Below the pieces are notes generated by a model. It saw nothing but the letters and a program-made list of their open reading frames with translations, was not told where the DNA came from and did not search any database. Below, one piece after another: positions 53,726-63,742 of a stretch of DNA of 64,000 bases. The stretch comes from Candidatus Poribacteria bacterium. GTDB taxonomy: Bacteria; Poribacteria; WGA-4E; WGA-3G. The translations under genes were made by a program, and so were the position numbers. The stretch is from contig PYJD01000031.1 in NCBI GenBank assembly GCA_003635315.1, positions 1-64,000 on the forward strand. Reading direction: 5' to 3'. Every line of letters starts with the position of its first letter. Within the stretch, counting starts at the first letter, position 1.

Positions 53726-55132
53726 ATGCCAAGAAACCAATTCCCAAACATTCTTCTCATCATGTCTGATGAACATGCCCCGATGTATAGCGGTCCCTAT
53801 GGACATCCACTTGTGCAAACACCGAATATGGATAGACTCGCTGAAAATGGGATCACATTTGAGAATGCATACTGCAATTCACCACTCTGTATGCCCTCAA
53901 GAATGTCTTTTATGACAGGTAGGTATATCCATAAGATTGGGGCATGGGATAATGCTGCACCATTACGTCCAGATGCAGTAACATGGGCACACCACTTACG
54001 TTCTGCGGGTTATGACGTTGTACTGTCAGGTAAACAGCACTTTGGCGGAATGGATCAATTGCATGGGTATCGTACACAACTTGCACGGGATCTCCATGCT
54101 GAACGGCAACACGGATTAACTGATTGGGAGAAAGGCACACCACCTGCAGCACGTCCTTGGCAGGGATTAGCAGGAGCAGGACCGGGAACAACAAAAGAAA
54201 TCGAAATAGACGACCTTGCGGAAGTGCAGGCTATAACATATCTGCGTGAAACGCATAGGAAGGATCAGCCTTGGGTATTAAACGTGTCTTTTATTGCACC
54301 CCATTTTCCTCTTGTTGTACCACAGCGTTTTTGGGATCTTTACCCAATTGATGAAATTGACATGCCGAATATACCTGATGGACATTTGGAGAACCAACAT
54401 CCTGTATACCAACGGATGCGAGGCATGTTTGGATGTATAGATTTTCCTGAAGAATTAGTGCGGTGTGCACGGATAGGTTACTATGGATTGATTACATATC
54501 TGGATGAAAAAATTGGAAATCTTCTTGAGACGCTTGAAGAGACCGGTCAGTTGGAAAATACGATAGTAATTTATACCAGTGATCACGGTGAGATGAACGG
54601 AGAACACGGTATGTGGCGAAAGTCTAACTTTTATGAAGCCTCTGTTCGTATACCACTACAGATTATGTTTCCAGATCGTCTTCAGGCTGGAAGAAGAATA
54701 GCTGAAGTCGTGTCTCTTGTTGATTTGACTGCTACGTTGGTTGACTTTTCAGGAGATCAGGAATTCAGTCAGTTGGACGGAGAAAGTTTATTACCCTTGA
54801 TTCATGATCCTAATCTGAATTGGAAAGATTCTGCATTTTCTGAATATCTTGCCCACGGTGTACAACGACCCATGGCAATGTATCGGGAAGGTAAGTATAA
54901 ATACAATTATAGTCTTGGAGATCCTCCAGAATTATATGATATATCTAAAGATCCTGATGAATTCGATAATCTTGCAGATAAAAATGAATATCAGGAGATC
55001 TGTAATTCCCTTGCGTTAAAATTGTTAGAACAGTGGGACCCAATTGAAATAGAGAAACAGGTTTGTGAGAGTCAGAAAGCACGGTTGTTGATTGACAGAA
55101 CCACAAAAGGTCAATGGCGGAAACATACCTGA
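53726..55132 (+). CDS. Intact sulfatase (family S1, Cys-type)
   Basis: A 468-residue sulfatase without an obvious signal peptide. ILLIMSDEHAPMYSGPYGHP has the metal-binding Asp, and LCMPSRMSFMTGR gives the C-x-P-S-R motif (Cys55) for formylglycine. YTSDHGEMNGEHGMW is the second metal loop and VVLSGKQHFGG a third catalytic loop. It would hydrolyse sulfate esters, probably from sulfated polysaccharide or phenol. It has the normal DRLAENG where the gene at 11295-12710 has a stop. No maturation enzyme is nearby. Confidence 0.93.
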   Translation: MPRNQFPNILLIMSDEHAPMYSGPYGHPLVQTPNMDRLAENGITFENAYCNSPLCMPSRMSFMTGRYIHKIGAWDNAAPLRPDAVTWAHHLRSAGYDVVLSGKQHFGGMDQLHGYRTQLARDLHAERQHGLTDWEKGTPPAARPWQGLAGAGPGTTKEIEIDDLAEVQAITYLRETHRKDQPWVLNVSFIAPHFPLVVPQRFWDLYPIDEIDMPNIPDGHLENQHPVYQRMRGMFGCIDFPEELVRCARIGYYGLITYLDEKIGNLLETLEETGQLENTIVIYTSDHGEMNGEHGMWRKSNFYEASVRIPLQIMFPDRLQAGRRIAEVVSLVDLTATLVDFSGDQEFSQLDGESLLPLIHDPNLNWKDSAFSEYLAHGVQRPMAMYREGKYKYNYSLGDPPELYDISKDPDEFDNLADKNEYQEICNSLALKLLEQWDPIEIEKQVCESQKARLLIDRTTKGQWRKHT

Positions 55133-55186
55133 TTTGGCTGTTAAGGGATATTTTTTCGCTATAAGAATGTAAGCTAAGTATAATGT

Positions 55187-56077
55187 GTGGCACAAGACGG
55201 AATTAACGTGAATATAACAAAAATCAATACAGAACTTGAAACTCGTACCAAAATACTGATCCTGATGTGTTTTGGTATTCTGGTTATTATCCTTGATAGT
55301 CCTACCGCCTTAACCTTCTGTTTTTTATCAAGTCTTATTCTTCTTTTATTATCTAAACCTACACTAAAGCAGTATAGATTATTATTGATATTTTTGTTTC
55401 TTACTACGTGGGGATTGATTTATAGTCAGGGTATGTTCTATAACATTTATCCTCGGACCGTTCTATTTACAATTGTTCCTGCAGAGATACCGATAATTGG
55501 AAAGTGGACAGGGGGTATCCGAATATATCGTGAGGGATTATATCACGGAATCCTCCAATCATTAAGATTTAACACGACACTCGTTCTTGGTTGTTATATT
55601 GTTTGGTCGACACAACCCCGCGATCTGTTGCTTGCGTTTGGTAAGTTACATGTGCCTGGGGCACTTGCCTTTATGGTAACAACTGCTCTACATTTTATTC
55701 CTGTGATTGCAAATGAGGCATCAACTGTCATACGATCACAAAGATTACGTGGGTTTCGTTACTTCCAACTAAATATTTTCAAGGTATTTCGTGGAGCGGT
55801 AAACAGTTTTAGACCTATCATAGCTGGAAACATTAGGCATGCATCTAACCTTGGGGATTCGGTGGAAAGTCGTGGTTTTTCACCTGAAACGGCATCTCAA
55901 AGGACTTCGCTAAGAGATTCTCGGATGAATAGATTGGATTATCTAATACTTGGTGTAATTGTCATAAGTATGTTATCTGTAATTAGTTTGAAGATATTAT
56001 ACTTTTGTTATGCAAATAACCTGTATTATGGATCTTGGCTAAGAGGTGTATACACATTTACGAGAGAGGCATTATAG
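55187..56077 (+). CDS. EcfT-type energy-coupling factor transporter membrane protein
   Basis: A 296-residue membrane protein with about five helices and two cytoplasmic Arg-Gly motifs in the coupling region, SQRLRGFRYFQLN and VESRGFSPETA, which contact the EcfA ATPases. TALHFIPVIANEASTVIRSQ is also typical. With an S-component it would import a vitamin or metal, and none is visible here. Start is uncertain: the GTG at 55187 or a GTG at 55208 (preceded by CGGAATTAAC) are both possible. Confidence 0.78.
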   Translation: MAQDGINVNITKINTELETRTKILILMCFGILVIILDSPTALTFCFLSSLILLLLSKPTLKQYRLLLIFLFLTTWGLIYSQGMFYNIYPRTVLFTIVPAEIPIIGKWTGGIRIYREGLYHGILQSLRFNTTLVLGCYIVWSTQPRDLLLAFGKLHVPGALAFMVTTALHFIPVIANEASTVIRSQRLRGFRYFQLNIFKVFRGAVNSFRPIIAGNIRHASNLGDSVESRGFSPETASQRTSLRDSRMNRLDYLILGVIVISMLSVISLKILYFCYANNLYYGSWLRGVYTFTREAL

Positions 56078-56150
56078 TTTAAGACATGAGGTAGAATTAA
56101 GTTTTTCTATCAGTTCTCTCCTCATCGAAAAACAATGATTGAGTCTATAC

Positions 56151-56669
56151 CTAACGACCAACTTCCCAAGCTAAGTGTTGAAGCTCTGGACCTATGAGTT
56201 TTTCCCATGCTAAGCGAACCGCAGCATTTGAACCGGGTGTAGAAACGACAACTTTCCCTCGATAGACACCGGCGGTTGCACGCGATAACATTGCAGCTGC
56301 CCCTACCTGATCGTAACTAAACATTCGAAATAGTTCTCCAAAACCGGGTAGAGTTTTTTCTAATTTTCGATTGAGTACATCAAAGGTAGTATCCCGAGGT
56401 GCGATTCCTGTACCACCATTAAATATAATCACTTGTGCATCAGATTCTGCCATTTTATCTAAGACATCTGAAACTTGGTCAGGTTCATCTTTGATAATTT
56501 GATATGCAGTGACACCATTTCCTTCCGCTTCAAGTTGCTCACGTAGGAAAACAGCGTTCGTATCCGTCTCTGGGGTACGTGAATCACTGACTGTTACAAT
56601 GGCAACTGATACTGGACCTTCTTCAGCTGCAATTTCTCTGTGTTGTTGGGTGCTTGTAGATGTTGACAT
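56151..56669 (-). CDS. moaB: MoaB/MogA-type molybdopterin cofactor protein
   Basis: A 172-residue protein. [36 protein letters not shown] and [17 protein letters not shown] are the three signatures. MogA/MoaB adenylylate molybdopterin before metal insertion. It carries an extra N-terminal Ser/Thr-rich stretch ([12 protein letters not shown]). No other Moco genes are in the window. It is 24 bases before the VWA gene on the opposite-reading side of the same strand. Confidence 0.9.
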   Translation of the reverse strand: MSTSTSTQQHREIAAEEGPVSVAIVTVSDSRTPETDTNAVFLREQLEAEGNGVTAYQIIKDEPDQVSDVLDKMAESDAQVIIFNGGTGIAPRDTTFDVLNRKLEKTLPGFGELFRMFSYDQVGAAAMLSRATAGVYRGKVVVSTPGSNAAVRLAWEKLIGPELQHLAWEVGR

Positions 56670-56683
56670 TAAATTCCTCTATG

Positions 56684-58894
56684 TTATTGATTTGGATATG
56701 ATTTGGGGGTATATTTAGGCATAGTAAAGAATTGTCCCCCGGTTTCTTTTGCAAGTATGGATTGAAAATCATCTTCTTTTGGGTGTCCTACCACATACGC
56801 TGTTATACCTAAAGACTTACATGTATCAAGTGCTTGTTCAATGGAGTGTTTACCTGTAGTTGGTTCATCTGTCAGAACAAGTATAAAACGTCGTGCATAC
56901 GGACTGAACTTCATTTTCGGTAATCCTTCAACAATAGCATCTGTTAGATGTTCATCCCCGCCAAACGGGTCTTGCATCAGGGATTCAATTATCACTTCGT
57001 TGATCGGCATCTGTGCTACAACAGCACCGTTGATAACCTTAATTGCATCTTTTGCTTCAGCAAACCGTATAAGTCCAACTCTATATTGGATAGGTAAAAT
57101 AGATAGCCTTCCAATGAGAGTACTTATACCGAGCATTAGTGCTTGCGATTTTCCTCCCATACTCCTACTGTAATCTAACATAATTACTATGTCCACGATT
57201 GGCTCAGAAGCTTTATTGGATGCGGTTCCGGGTTGTCCACCAGTATATACATTTAGTCGATTTTTCTCATGTTTCAAGGTATATATCTGGTTATTTGTAT
57301 CATCTTTAATTGTCCATCTTTTCCCTTGTTGTTGCGTTGTTGCAGATGAATTTGTAGCTAAACCCCAATTATCTGGTGTTATCCCTGCATAGACATGCAA
57401 TTTATTGTCGAACCTACGTATCGTAAATACCTGACCAATATCGTAATCGGTGATTACCCACATATCGTTCTTTCTTTTTTCAATTATGTCCGCATGATAG
57501 GAACGAAATGTATGGTTTTTTATATCTACCCCATTTTTTCTAAATGCGTCAGAAATTTGTTTTAAGGGTATATCATCCCCTTCAATTTCTATATCAAATT
57601 TTAAATCAAGACTAAAGAGTAATTTTCCACCGTTTCTCCGTATGTCTGTAGCAATATCACGAAAGGTTTTTAGCAATTCTGCATTTCCAACACGATTGGT
57701 TGGAAGAGATCCAGGATTACTTGTTCCACCAGGAATTTCCTGCCAAAGTCCACCGGTATCCTGAGACAGCCTTTCCTGAAAGGGTTCAGGAAAACCGAGA
57801 ATATTAACACGAATATCTTGCAATTTACATTGGTCTATTACTTTTTCCTTTATAGTTTCCGATGGTTCGTTTGTTTGCATACTCGTTGCTGGTTCGTCAG
57901 TTACCAGAATAAGGAATTTATCAGCATCCAGATGAAAATCAATAAATGTCAAAGTATCCATTAGAGCATCAAGTGCATTCTCATCTCCACTTAGTTTTGT
58001 TTTTTCCATTCTACGTTTTATGAGAGCAACATCTGGAATAAGTGCGCGAGTATTAAATTCTTGACCTTCTCTTCGTACACTAAATTCGGTCATCCCAATA
58101 TGATACTCAAGGTTTATTAGATCGAATTCATCTGTCATACTGTATAGATTCTTTGCAACTTGTTGGATGTTATCTTGCATACTCGCACTTGTATCAAGAA
58201 CAAAGACTATATTCACTTTATCAACGGTCCGTGTACCGATGATGTGGTCAGCAATTTGTTTTAACGCTTCTGCAAAAGGATTCGTGGAATCCACAATTGC
58301 TGTTCCACCACCCTTTCCACTATCACCATCTCCTTGACCAATACCATCCCCTATTCCACCAATCTCTGCAGTACCGGCAGAGTTAAACCTATGGAAACCA
58401 CTATCGCCATCACCTTTAACCCGTTGCCTTAGGCTTTTTTCACCTGCACCTGATGTAATTTCAAATGGACTTGCTACAGCTTTTGGTAAGGCAGTAGCAC
58501 TATTCAGTTGTTCAGCGTGTGTAGTTACATCTGGTAGATTTGTGAATGTATCAGTAACAGTTTCGGTCGCATCATTCAAAAGGATTTCCTCAGAAGGACG
58601 GACTGTTTCATCTATCGGATTTGATGCACCAGATAATGAGATGTTTCTTGGACTATATTCAGTTAGTTCTTTTGTCTGTTTCGGTGTATTGAGTTTTTTC
58701 GGTTGACGTTTAAGTTTGCGATGTTGCCTTTCAAGTACTTTGATGTCGATTAATTCAACGCCAACAACATCGTCTATTTGATTAATTGTATGTTTATAAT
58801 AGTATATTGTAATGGAGATAGCAAAGCACATGTGAACAATACCAGCGATGAGGAGAGCATTTAATGAACGTTGTTTATTTTTATAACGAGTCAT
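56684..58894 (-). CDS. Membrane-anchored protein with two VWA domains
   Basis: A 736-residue protein. Near the N-terminus one helix (LLIAGIVHMCFAISITIYYY) and VELIDIKVLERQ resemble TonB-like anchor regions, followed by a long Ser/Thr/Gly-rich linker. VWA domain 1 (from about residue 226) has VDKVNIVFVLDTSASMQDN, and VWA domain 2 (from about 573) has VDIVIMLDYSRSMGGKSQA. Both show the DxSxS metal site and TDEPxT (ILVTDEPATS, LVLTDEPTTG). Between them lie two copies of a short beta repeat, WVITDYDIGQVFTIRRFDNK and WTIKDDTNNQIYTLKHEKNR. I choose the third start, the ATG at 58894, because AGGTG is 6 bases upstream. Function is probably surface binding. Confidence 0.78.
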   Translation of the reverse strand: MTRYKNKQRSLNALLIAGIVHMCFAISITIYYYKHTINQIDDVVGVELIDIKVLERQHRKLKRQPKKLNTPKQTKELTEYSPRNISLSGASNPIDETVRPSEEILLNDATETVTDTFTNLPDVTTHAEQLNSATALPKAVASPFEITSGAGEKSLRQRVKGDGDSGFHRFNSAGTAEIGGIGDGIGQGDGDSGKGGGTAIVDSTNPFAEALKQIADHIIGTRTVDKVNIVFVLDTSASMQDNIQQVAKNLYSMTDEFDLINLEYHIGMTEFSVRREGQEFNTRALIPDVALIKRRMEKTKLSGDENALDALMDTLTFIDFHLDADKFLILVTDEPATSMQTNEPSETIKEKVIDQCKLQDIRVNILGFPEPFQERLSQDTGGLWQEIPGGTSNPGSLPTNRVGNAELLKTFRDIATDIRRNGGKLLFSLDLKFDIEIEGDDIPLKQISDAFRKNGVDIKNHTFRSYHADIIEKRKNDMWVITDYDIGQVFTIRRFDNKLHVYAGITPDNWGLATNSSATTQQQGKRWTIKDDTNNQIYTLKHEKNRLNVYTGGQPGTASNKASEPIVDIVIMLDYSRSMGGKSQALMLGISTLIGRLSILPIQYRVGLIRFAEAKDAIKVINGAVVAQMPINEVIIESLMQDPFGGDEHLTDAIVEGLPKMKFSPYARRFILVLTDEPTTGKHSIEQALDTCKSLGITAYVVGHPKEDDFQSILAKETGGQFFTMPKYTPKSYPNQ

Positions 58895-59175
58895 AGTCAT
58901 CACCTATAAAATATTGTAGTTTTCTGTTTTATATCGTTCACTGGATTATGAAATCAGTATAACAGAATATCTCCTTAGAATCAAGATAGATACTGTATTG
59001 AACATAGAGGATCAATTGTCCAAATAATCCAAACAAATTATCAGAATTTACCCCTTAAAATGGATTAGGAACTGTCAAATGTTAAGATTTGTGTATTTAA
59101 ATGTAACCTAAAATTATTTATCTACGTTCAATTTCCTAAAAGAACACAATAACTACAAGACATGAGGAAAATGAA

Positions 59176-59451
59176 GTGGAAAAACAAACACCTGAATTCT
59201 ATACAAATATGAATCCTCTACTCGGATTATCATCAAGAACTTTGCGTTTATATAGCGCGCTTGATGTATTTCGTGGGAAGTCTGATTCAATCGATAAACC
59301 GGAATGGTTTCGCACCCCTAATAGAGACGAGATCCTTGGCAAAGTAGGTTTTTCTAAGGCAGATATTGATTCTGGTATAACAGAATTAATTGATGCGGAT
59401 CTACTACAAGTACAAGATAAGAATCGTGATCAATGGTACTGCCTAAAATAG
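59176..59451 (+). CDS. Small winged-helix-like protein, 91 residues
   Basis: A small soluble protein that I do not recognise. SRTLRLYSALDVFRGKSD followed by NRDEILGKVGFSKADIDSG and a short beta hairpin (DADLLQVQDKNRDQWYCLK) resembles a winged helix-turn-helix. It begins with GTG at 59176 (TGAGGAAAATGAA before it) and its stop overlaps nothing but lies directly before maf. With maf and the cupin gene it forms a three-gene run. Confidence 0.55.
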   Translation: MEKQTPEFYTNMNPLLGLSSRTLRLYSALDVFRGKSDSIDKPEWFRTPNRDEILGKVGFSKADIDSGITELIDADLLQVQDKNRDQWYCLK

Positions 59452-59457
59452 GTGCGT

Positions 59458-60036
59458 ATGCCAAATATTAAATCTCCTCGGTTGATTTTAGCTTCATCTT
59501 CTCCACGACGTGCCGACCTTTTATCTCAAATCGGACTAACATTTGAGATTTATCCCAGTGATATTGAAGAACCATCTTTTAACGGTTCTCTTTCACCAAA
59601 ATCCGTCACAGAACAACTTGCATTTATGAAAGCAAAATCTGTGGCAGAAAGATATACTGAAGGGGTAATTATAGGGGCTGATACCTTAGTAGCACTGGAT
59701 GATGAATTATTAGGTAAACCAGAAAATCCTAAACATGCACGTAGTATTCTCAAGAAACTTAGTGGGAAGAAACACAAAGTCGTGACGGGTGTTTGTTTAA
59801 TTAATGTGGAACATAATAAGAAAATAACTTGGAATGAGGTAACAAAGGTATACTTTAGGGAACTTAACCCACTGGAAATTGAGGAATATGTGAATTGCGG
59901 TGAACCCATGGATAAAGCAGGCGCATATGGAATTCAAGGTCGGGGTGCTGCTTTTGTTAATCGAATTGAGGGTTGTTATTTTAATGTCGTGGGGTTACCT
60001 TTAGCAAGTTTAATAGAACAACTAAGTGATTTTTAG
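59458..60036 (+). CDS. maf: Maf-type nucleoside triphosphate pyrophosphatase
   Basis: A protein of 192 residues. RLILASSSPRRADLLSQIGL is the N-terminal signature, followed by IIGADTLVALDDELLGKPEN, KLSGKKHKVVTGVC and GAYGIQGRGAAFVNRIEGCY. Maf enzymes hydrolyse dTTP/UTP or modified nucleotides and are tied to septum control. The ATG at 59458 is favoured over the GTG at 59452 by AGGTG 4 bases before it. Confidence 0.93.
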   Translation: MPNIKSPRLILASSSPRRADLLSQIGLTFEIYPSDIEEPSFNGSLSPKSVTEQLAFMKAKSVAERYTEGVIIGADTLVALDDELLGKPENPKHARSILKKLSGKKHKVVTGVCLINVEHNKKITWNEVTKVYFRELNPLEIEEYVNCGEPMDKAGAYGIQGRGAAFVNRIEGCYFNVVGLPLASLIEQLSDF

Positions 60037-60039
60037 CGG

Positions 60040-60666
60040 ATGCATATAAGTAACAATGATCCTCCACTTGATGGATACCACCAAATTCTAAGTAGAGGTG
60101 AGTACGGGATCAAATTACTGGAATTTGGTTTACTCAATCTTTCACCGGATTCTACCTTTTCAGGTAATACAGATGACTGCCAAGTTGTCTTGGTGACCTT
60201 GGGTGGACAGTGTAAATTATTAGTTGGTCATAATGGAAACAAAGCGATCGGTTTATTGGGAAATAGACCGGATGTATTTTCTGGTAAAGCTTCAGTCGCG
60301 TTTATTCCTCACCATACTACTTATGAGATAATTACAACTGATGAGAGCATAGAAATTGCGGTTTTTAGAAAAACGTCCCATTTAGATACGACCGCAGTAA
60401 TTTCTAATCTCTATCTCAATGAAGATACATCTCAATATGACATAAATATAGATGAATCTAAGATTTTGTATGAGAGTGTTGGTGAAAGTATCTGTTTTTA
60501 TCGATTTCAGAACAAAAAAGATAGTGCAACAATAAGACTGATAGATCCCGACAATCAATCGGCGCGAATAGATCTGAGCAATAACGATATACTTTGCTTA
60601 CCAGACATGACTCGCACCAATTTACTCTCTTATCAAGGTGTCTGTTACCAACTCAGTGTTTCTTAG
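60040..60666 (+). CDS. KduI/IolB-like cupin protein
   Basis: A 208-residue soluble protein with a cupin-like middle: LLGNRPDVFSGKASVAFIP and HHTTYEIITTDESIEIAVFR match the RxxVFxGxPxAxYxPxxT pattern of IolB/KduI isomerases. IolB is about 270 residues with two cupin halves, and this protein is shorter, with a beta-rich second half of low similarity. Function may be a sugar-acid isomerase or a relative with another role. It starts 3 bases after maf and its stop (60664-60666) touches the yajC stop with no gap. Confidence 0.6.
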   Translation: MHISNNDPPLDGYHQILSRGEYGIKLLEFGLLNLSPDSTFSGNTDDCQVVLVTLGGQCKLLVGHNGNKAIGLLGNRPDVFSGKASVAFIPHHTTYEIITTDESIEIAVFRKTSHLDTTAVISNLYLNEDTSQYDINIDESKILYESVGESICFYRFQNKKDSATIRLIDPDNQSARIDLSNNDILCLPDMTRTNLLSYQGVCYQLSVS

Positions 60667-60975
60667 TTATTCTCCTTCGATTAATTCCCCTCCTTTCTTA
60701 ACAAATGCTATTGCACTGTGGGATATATTTACCTTAATCTCCTGATTATTCATCTCTCCAACCGATAGAACTACAACCTTCTTATCATTACTGATGCCTA
60801 AAATCTTACCGTGCAGACCCCCATTTGTTACAATTTCGTCCCCCTTCGTCAGATTTTGGAGCATATTCTGATGTTTCTTCCGTCTCTTATTTTCGGGTCG
60901 TATCATAAGGAAATATACGATGGCTACCATTGGCACCAGCATAAATAACATACTAAATAGAGGATTACCTTCCAT
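60667..60975 (-). CDS. yajC: Preprotein translocase subunit YajC
   Basis: A 102-residue protein. One N-terminal helix (MLFMLVPMVAIVYFLMI) is followed by RPENKRRKKHQNMLQNLTKG and GDEIVTNGGLHGKILGI, the YajC pattern. It associates with SecDF at the cytoplasmic membrane. It ends directly opposite the cupin gene stop. It begins 21 bases after queA, the common queA-yajC order. Confidence 0.93.
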   Translation of the reverse strand: MEGNPLFSMLFMLVPMVAIVYFLMIRPENKRRKKHQNMLQNLTKGDEIVTNGGLHGKILGISNDKKVVVLSVGEMNNQEIKVNISHSAIAFVKKGGELIEGE

Positions 60976-60996
60976 TAATTAATTCTCCTTTCATGT

Positions 60997-62022
60997 TTAT
61001 ATAATAAGCATTGCATCACCATAACTATAAAATCGATACTGGTGTCTTAATGCTTCCTCATAAGCCTTTTGAATAAGAGTCGTATCCGCAAAAGCACTCA
61101 CGAGCATAAGTAATGTTGATTTTGGTAGATGAAAGTTGGTTAATAGTGCATCTACCACCTTAAATTTATAACCGGGATATATGAATAACTCGCTATATCC
61201 ATCATACTGGTTTACTGTACCTGATTCAGATGCGGATTCTAACGCACGTACGACAGTTGTACCAATTGCTATGATCTTTTTTCCATTATCCCGTGCTGTT
61301 TGAATTCGTTCCGCTTCTATTCTTGATAAGTTTATATACTCTGCATGCATCTTATGGGTTTCTACATTTTCAACTTTGACGGGTTGGAATGTACCAATCC
61401 CGACATGTAGAGTTAATTTTGCACTATCAATCCCCTTGGAATTTAATTCATCTAAAAGGTCGTTGGTAAAATGCAGACCTGCAGTTGGTGCAGCAATTGC
61501 TCCTTCTGATGATGCATAAACAGATTGGTAACGAACCTTATCTTCATCATTGGCTTGACGTCGTATGTATGGTGGTAAGGGAATCAACCCTACCTCTGAG
61601 AGGATAGTAAAAAACTCACCTTCGTAAGTAAAGTTAACCAGACATTGTCCATTATCCAATAAATCCAATACTGTACCTAATAATCCCTCACCAAAGACTA
61701 ACTCTGTTCCAATTTTCAAACTCCGGCGGGGTTTAGCAAGCACTTCCCATGTGTTTTTTTCGACTTCTTGAATCAGTAATAATTCAATTTTTCCACCTGT
61801 AATGCTCTTATTCCCAATTAACCTGGCGGAGATGACTTTGGTATCATTCAGAACTAATAGTGAATTACGGGGTAAAAAATCTCCTATATTTTTAAATGTT
61901 GTATGTATAAATTCACAGGTTTCCCTATCAACCACCAGGAGTCGAGATTCATCACGACGATCCAAAGGGTTTTGTGCAATCCTATCTGGCGGAAGATCAT
62001 AGTTAAAATCTGACAGTTTCAT
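60997..62022 (-). CDS. queA: S-adenosylmethionine:tRNA ribosyltransferase-isomerase QueA
   Basis: A 341-residue enzyme that makes epoxyqueuosine in tRNA from SAM. SDFNYDLPPDRIAQNPLDRR opens it, with SLLVLNDTKVISARL, AAPTAGLHFT, LTLHVGIGTFQPV and NFHLPKSTLLMLVSAFAD following. Length is normal. It lies 38 bases after ruvB and just before yajC in a typical operon. Confidence 0.95.
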   Translation of the reverse strand: MKLSDFNYDLPPDRIAQNPLDRRDESRLLVVDRETCEFIHTTFKNIGDFLPRNSLLVLNDTKVISARLIGNKSITGGKIELLLIQEVEKNTWEVLAKPRRSLKIGTELVFGEGLLGTVLDLLDNGQCLVNFTYEGEFFTILSEVGLIPLPPYIRRQANDEDKVRYQSVYASSEGAIAAPTAGLHFTNDLLDELNSKGIDSAKLTLHVGIGTFQPVKVENVETHKMHAEYINLSRIEAERIQTARDNGKKIIAIGTTVVRALESASESGTVNQYDGYSELFIYPGYKFKVVDALLTNFHLPKSTLLMLVSAFADTTLIQKAYEEALRHQYRFYSYGDAMLII

Positions 62023-62060
62023 TTAAAGGTAAATAGGAATGAAAACATAAGGATGGATAC

Positions 62061-63074
62061 TTAGGATAGGTGACCATCAAATAGAGAAGGTTGAGTATGG
62101 GTTGTGTAACCAAAATATTTATATGCAGCCTCAGTTGCAACACGTCCACTTGGGGTAAGCATAATAAATCCTTCTTTTATATAATGGGGTTCATATACTT
62201 CTTCGATAGTTCTTTCATCTTCACTGAGTGCAACAGCTAAAGCCTTTTTCCCTGCTCTCCCTTTAAACTTTTCAATAAGTGCTTGAAAATATGCGTAGTC
62301 CTGAGCATCTAACCCGCGCTCATCAATCCCAAAAAACTCCAATGCTTCTTCAACAACCTCGAGTGTTAGGACACCTTCACTTTTCACCTCTGCATAATCT
62401 CGCACGTTAGCAAGGAGTTTATTTGCTGTCCGCATGGTTCCGCGTGAACGAAGTGCCAAGGCATATTCTGCATCTTCGTGGATTTCGATATTCAGTTTTC
62501 CACTGTTGATCCGTATAGCTTGTTGTAAATCTTCAGGTTCATAATAATCGAGATGAATATGTATTCCAAACCTTGCACGAAAGGGTCCAGCCAATAATCC
62601 TTCCCGTGTTGTTGCTCCAACAAGCGTAAACTGGGAGATTTCAACCTGAACAACATCAGAACCTGGACCTTGACCAATAGATAAATCAAGAACAAAATCC
62701 TCAAGAACGGGATAGAGGGATTCTTGAACATTTACCTTCATTCTATGTATTTCGTCAATGAATAAAATGTCTCCTTTCTCAAGGTTAGTCAATGTTGTTG
62801 CTAAATCGAGACGTTCCATTACAGTTCCAATAGCTTGTTTGAAGTTAGTTCCGAATTCATTTGAGATGATTTTTGCAAGCGTTGTTTTGCCAAGTCCTGG
62901 AGGACCAACGAGTAAAACGTGCTCAATCACATCACTTCGTGTTTTTGCAGCTTCAATGTGAATCCGTAACTGTTCCTTAGCTTGATCCTGTCCGATAAAT
63001 TCACTCAATGTTTCAGGACGTAGACTATATCCCAATTCATCTTCAGTAGTATCGTGAATATCGTATTTTTCCAT
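62061..63074 (-). CDS. ruvB: Holliday junction branch migration ATPase RuvB
   Basis: A 337-residue AAA+ motor. LRPETLSEFIGQDQAKEQLR opens it, Walker A GPPGLGKTT, Walker B FIDEIHRM, and the C-terminal winged helix GLDAQDYAYFQALIEKFKGR are clear. It drives Holliday-junction migration with RuvA. It is preceded by ruvA with a 71-base gap. Confidence 0.96.
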   Translation of the reverse strand: MEKYDIHDTTEDELGYSLRPETLSEFIGQDQAKEQLRIHIEAAKTRSDVIEHVLLVGPPGLGKTTLAKIISNEFGTNFKQAIGTVMERLDLATTLTNLEKGDILFIDEIHRMKVNVQESLYPVLEDFVLDLSIGQGPGSDVVQVEISQFTLVGATTREGLLAGPFRARFGIHIHLDYYEPEDLQQAIRINSGKLNIEIHEDAEYALALRSRGTMRTANKLLANVRDYAEVKSEGVLTLEVVEEALEFFGIDERGLDAQDYAYFQALIEKFKGRAGKKALAVALSEDERTIEEVYEPHYIKEGFIMLTPSGRVATEAAYKYFGYTTHTQPSLFDGHLS

Positions 63075-63145
63075 TTGATTCCTGGTCGTATATACTCAGT
63101 GTTGTGTATGGGAATAATGTATTGAAATGAAATTATGTTCCATAT

Positions 63146-63742
63146 TTAATTTCGGATATATCGGAGGGCTTCTTTCATTAAGGCATCTCGTTCAGTAGAT
63201 TCCCCAAGTGATTTTTGTGCTTTCTCAACGGCTTGTTCTGCCTCAATGGATGATGCACCAAGATTGATGAGGACATCTATGACCGCTTGATGGTCGGAAC
63301 CAGCCGTGAGTACTTCGACCTTCTCTTCTAATTTTATTTTCGCTATTTTCTTTTTTAATTTCAGAATTAATAACTGGGCAACTTCTGTACTAACCCGTGG
63401 AACACGCATCAACACAGGTATATTATCCCGCATAACTGCTTGCTGGAATTGGGTTGGTGATAGTCTCGTCACAATATTCTGTGCTAATGCAGGTCCAACG
63501 CCTTTCACTGTCAATGCCAATTTAAAGATTCTTAACTCATCTCTTGAAGTAAATCCGTAGAGTTTTATGTCGTTATCTCTACTCTGACTGTAATGCGTGT
63601 AAAACGATATCGGTTCACCCACAGTTGGTAATTCATCGACCGTTCGCGGAGCAACTTCAACCAAATAACCTATACCGTTAACATCAACTACGACATCTTT
63701 TTCACCTATATCGAGGAGCGTACCATTGACATAAGCTATCAT
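63146..63742 (-). CDS. ruvA: Holliday junction DNA helicase subunit RuvA
   Basis: A 198-residue DNA-binding protein. [20 protein letters not shown] (OB-fold), [20 protein letters not shown] (HhH), and the C-terminal domain III ([20 protein letters not shown]) are all present. It overlaps the ruvC stop by 4 bases (63739-63742). Confidence 0.95.
   Translation of the reverse strand: MIAYVNGTLLDIGEKDVVVDVNGIGYLVEVAPRTVDELPTVGEPISFYTHYSQSRDNDIKLYGFTSRDELRIFKLALTVKGVGPALAQNIVTRLSPTQFQQAVMRDNIPVLMRVPRVSTEVAQLLILKLKKKIAKIKLEEKVEVLTAGSDHQAVIDVLINLGASSIEAEQAVEKAQKSLGESTERDALMKEALRYIRN

Noticed and set aside
56101-56133. GTTTTTC / GAAAAAC hairpin between EcfT and MoaB as terminator
   Set aside because: Stem is 7 AT-rich pairs with a 19-base loop and no convincing T-run; too weak to annotate.
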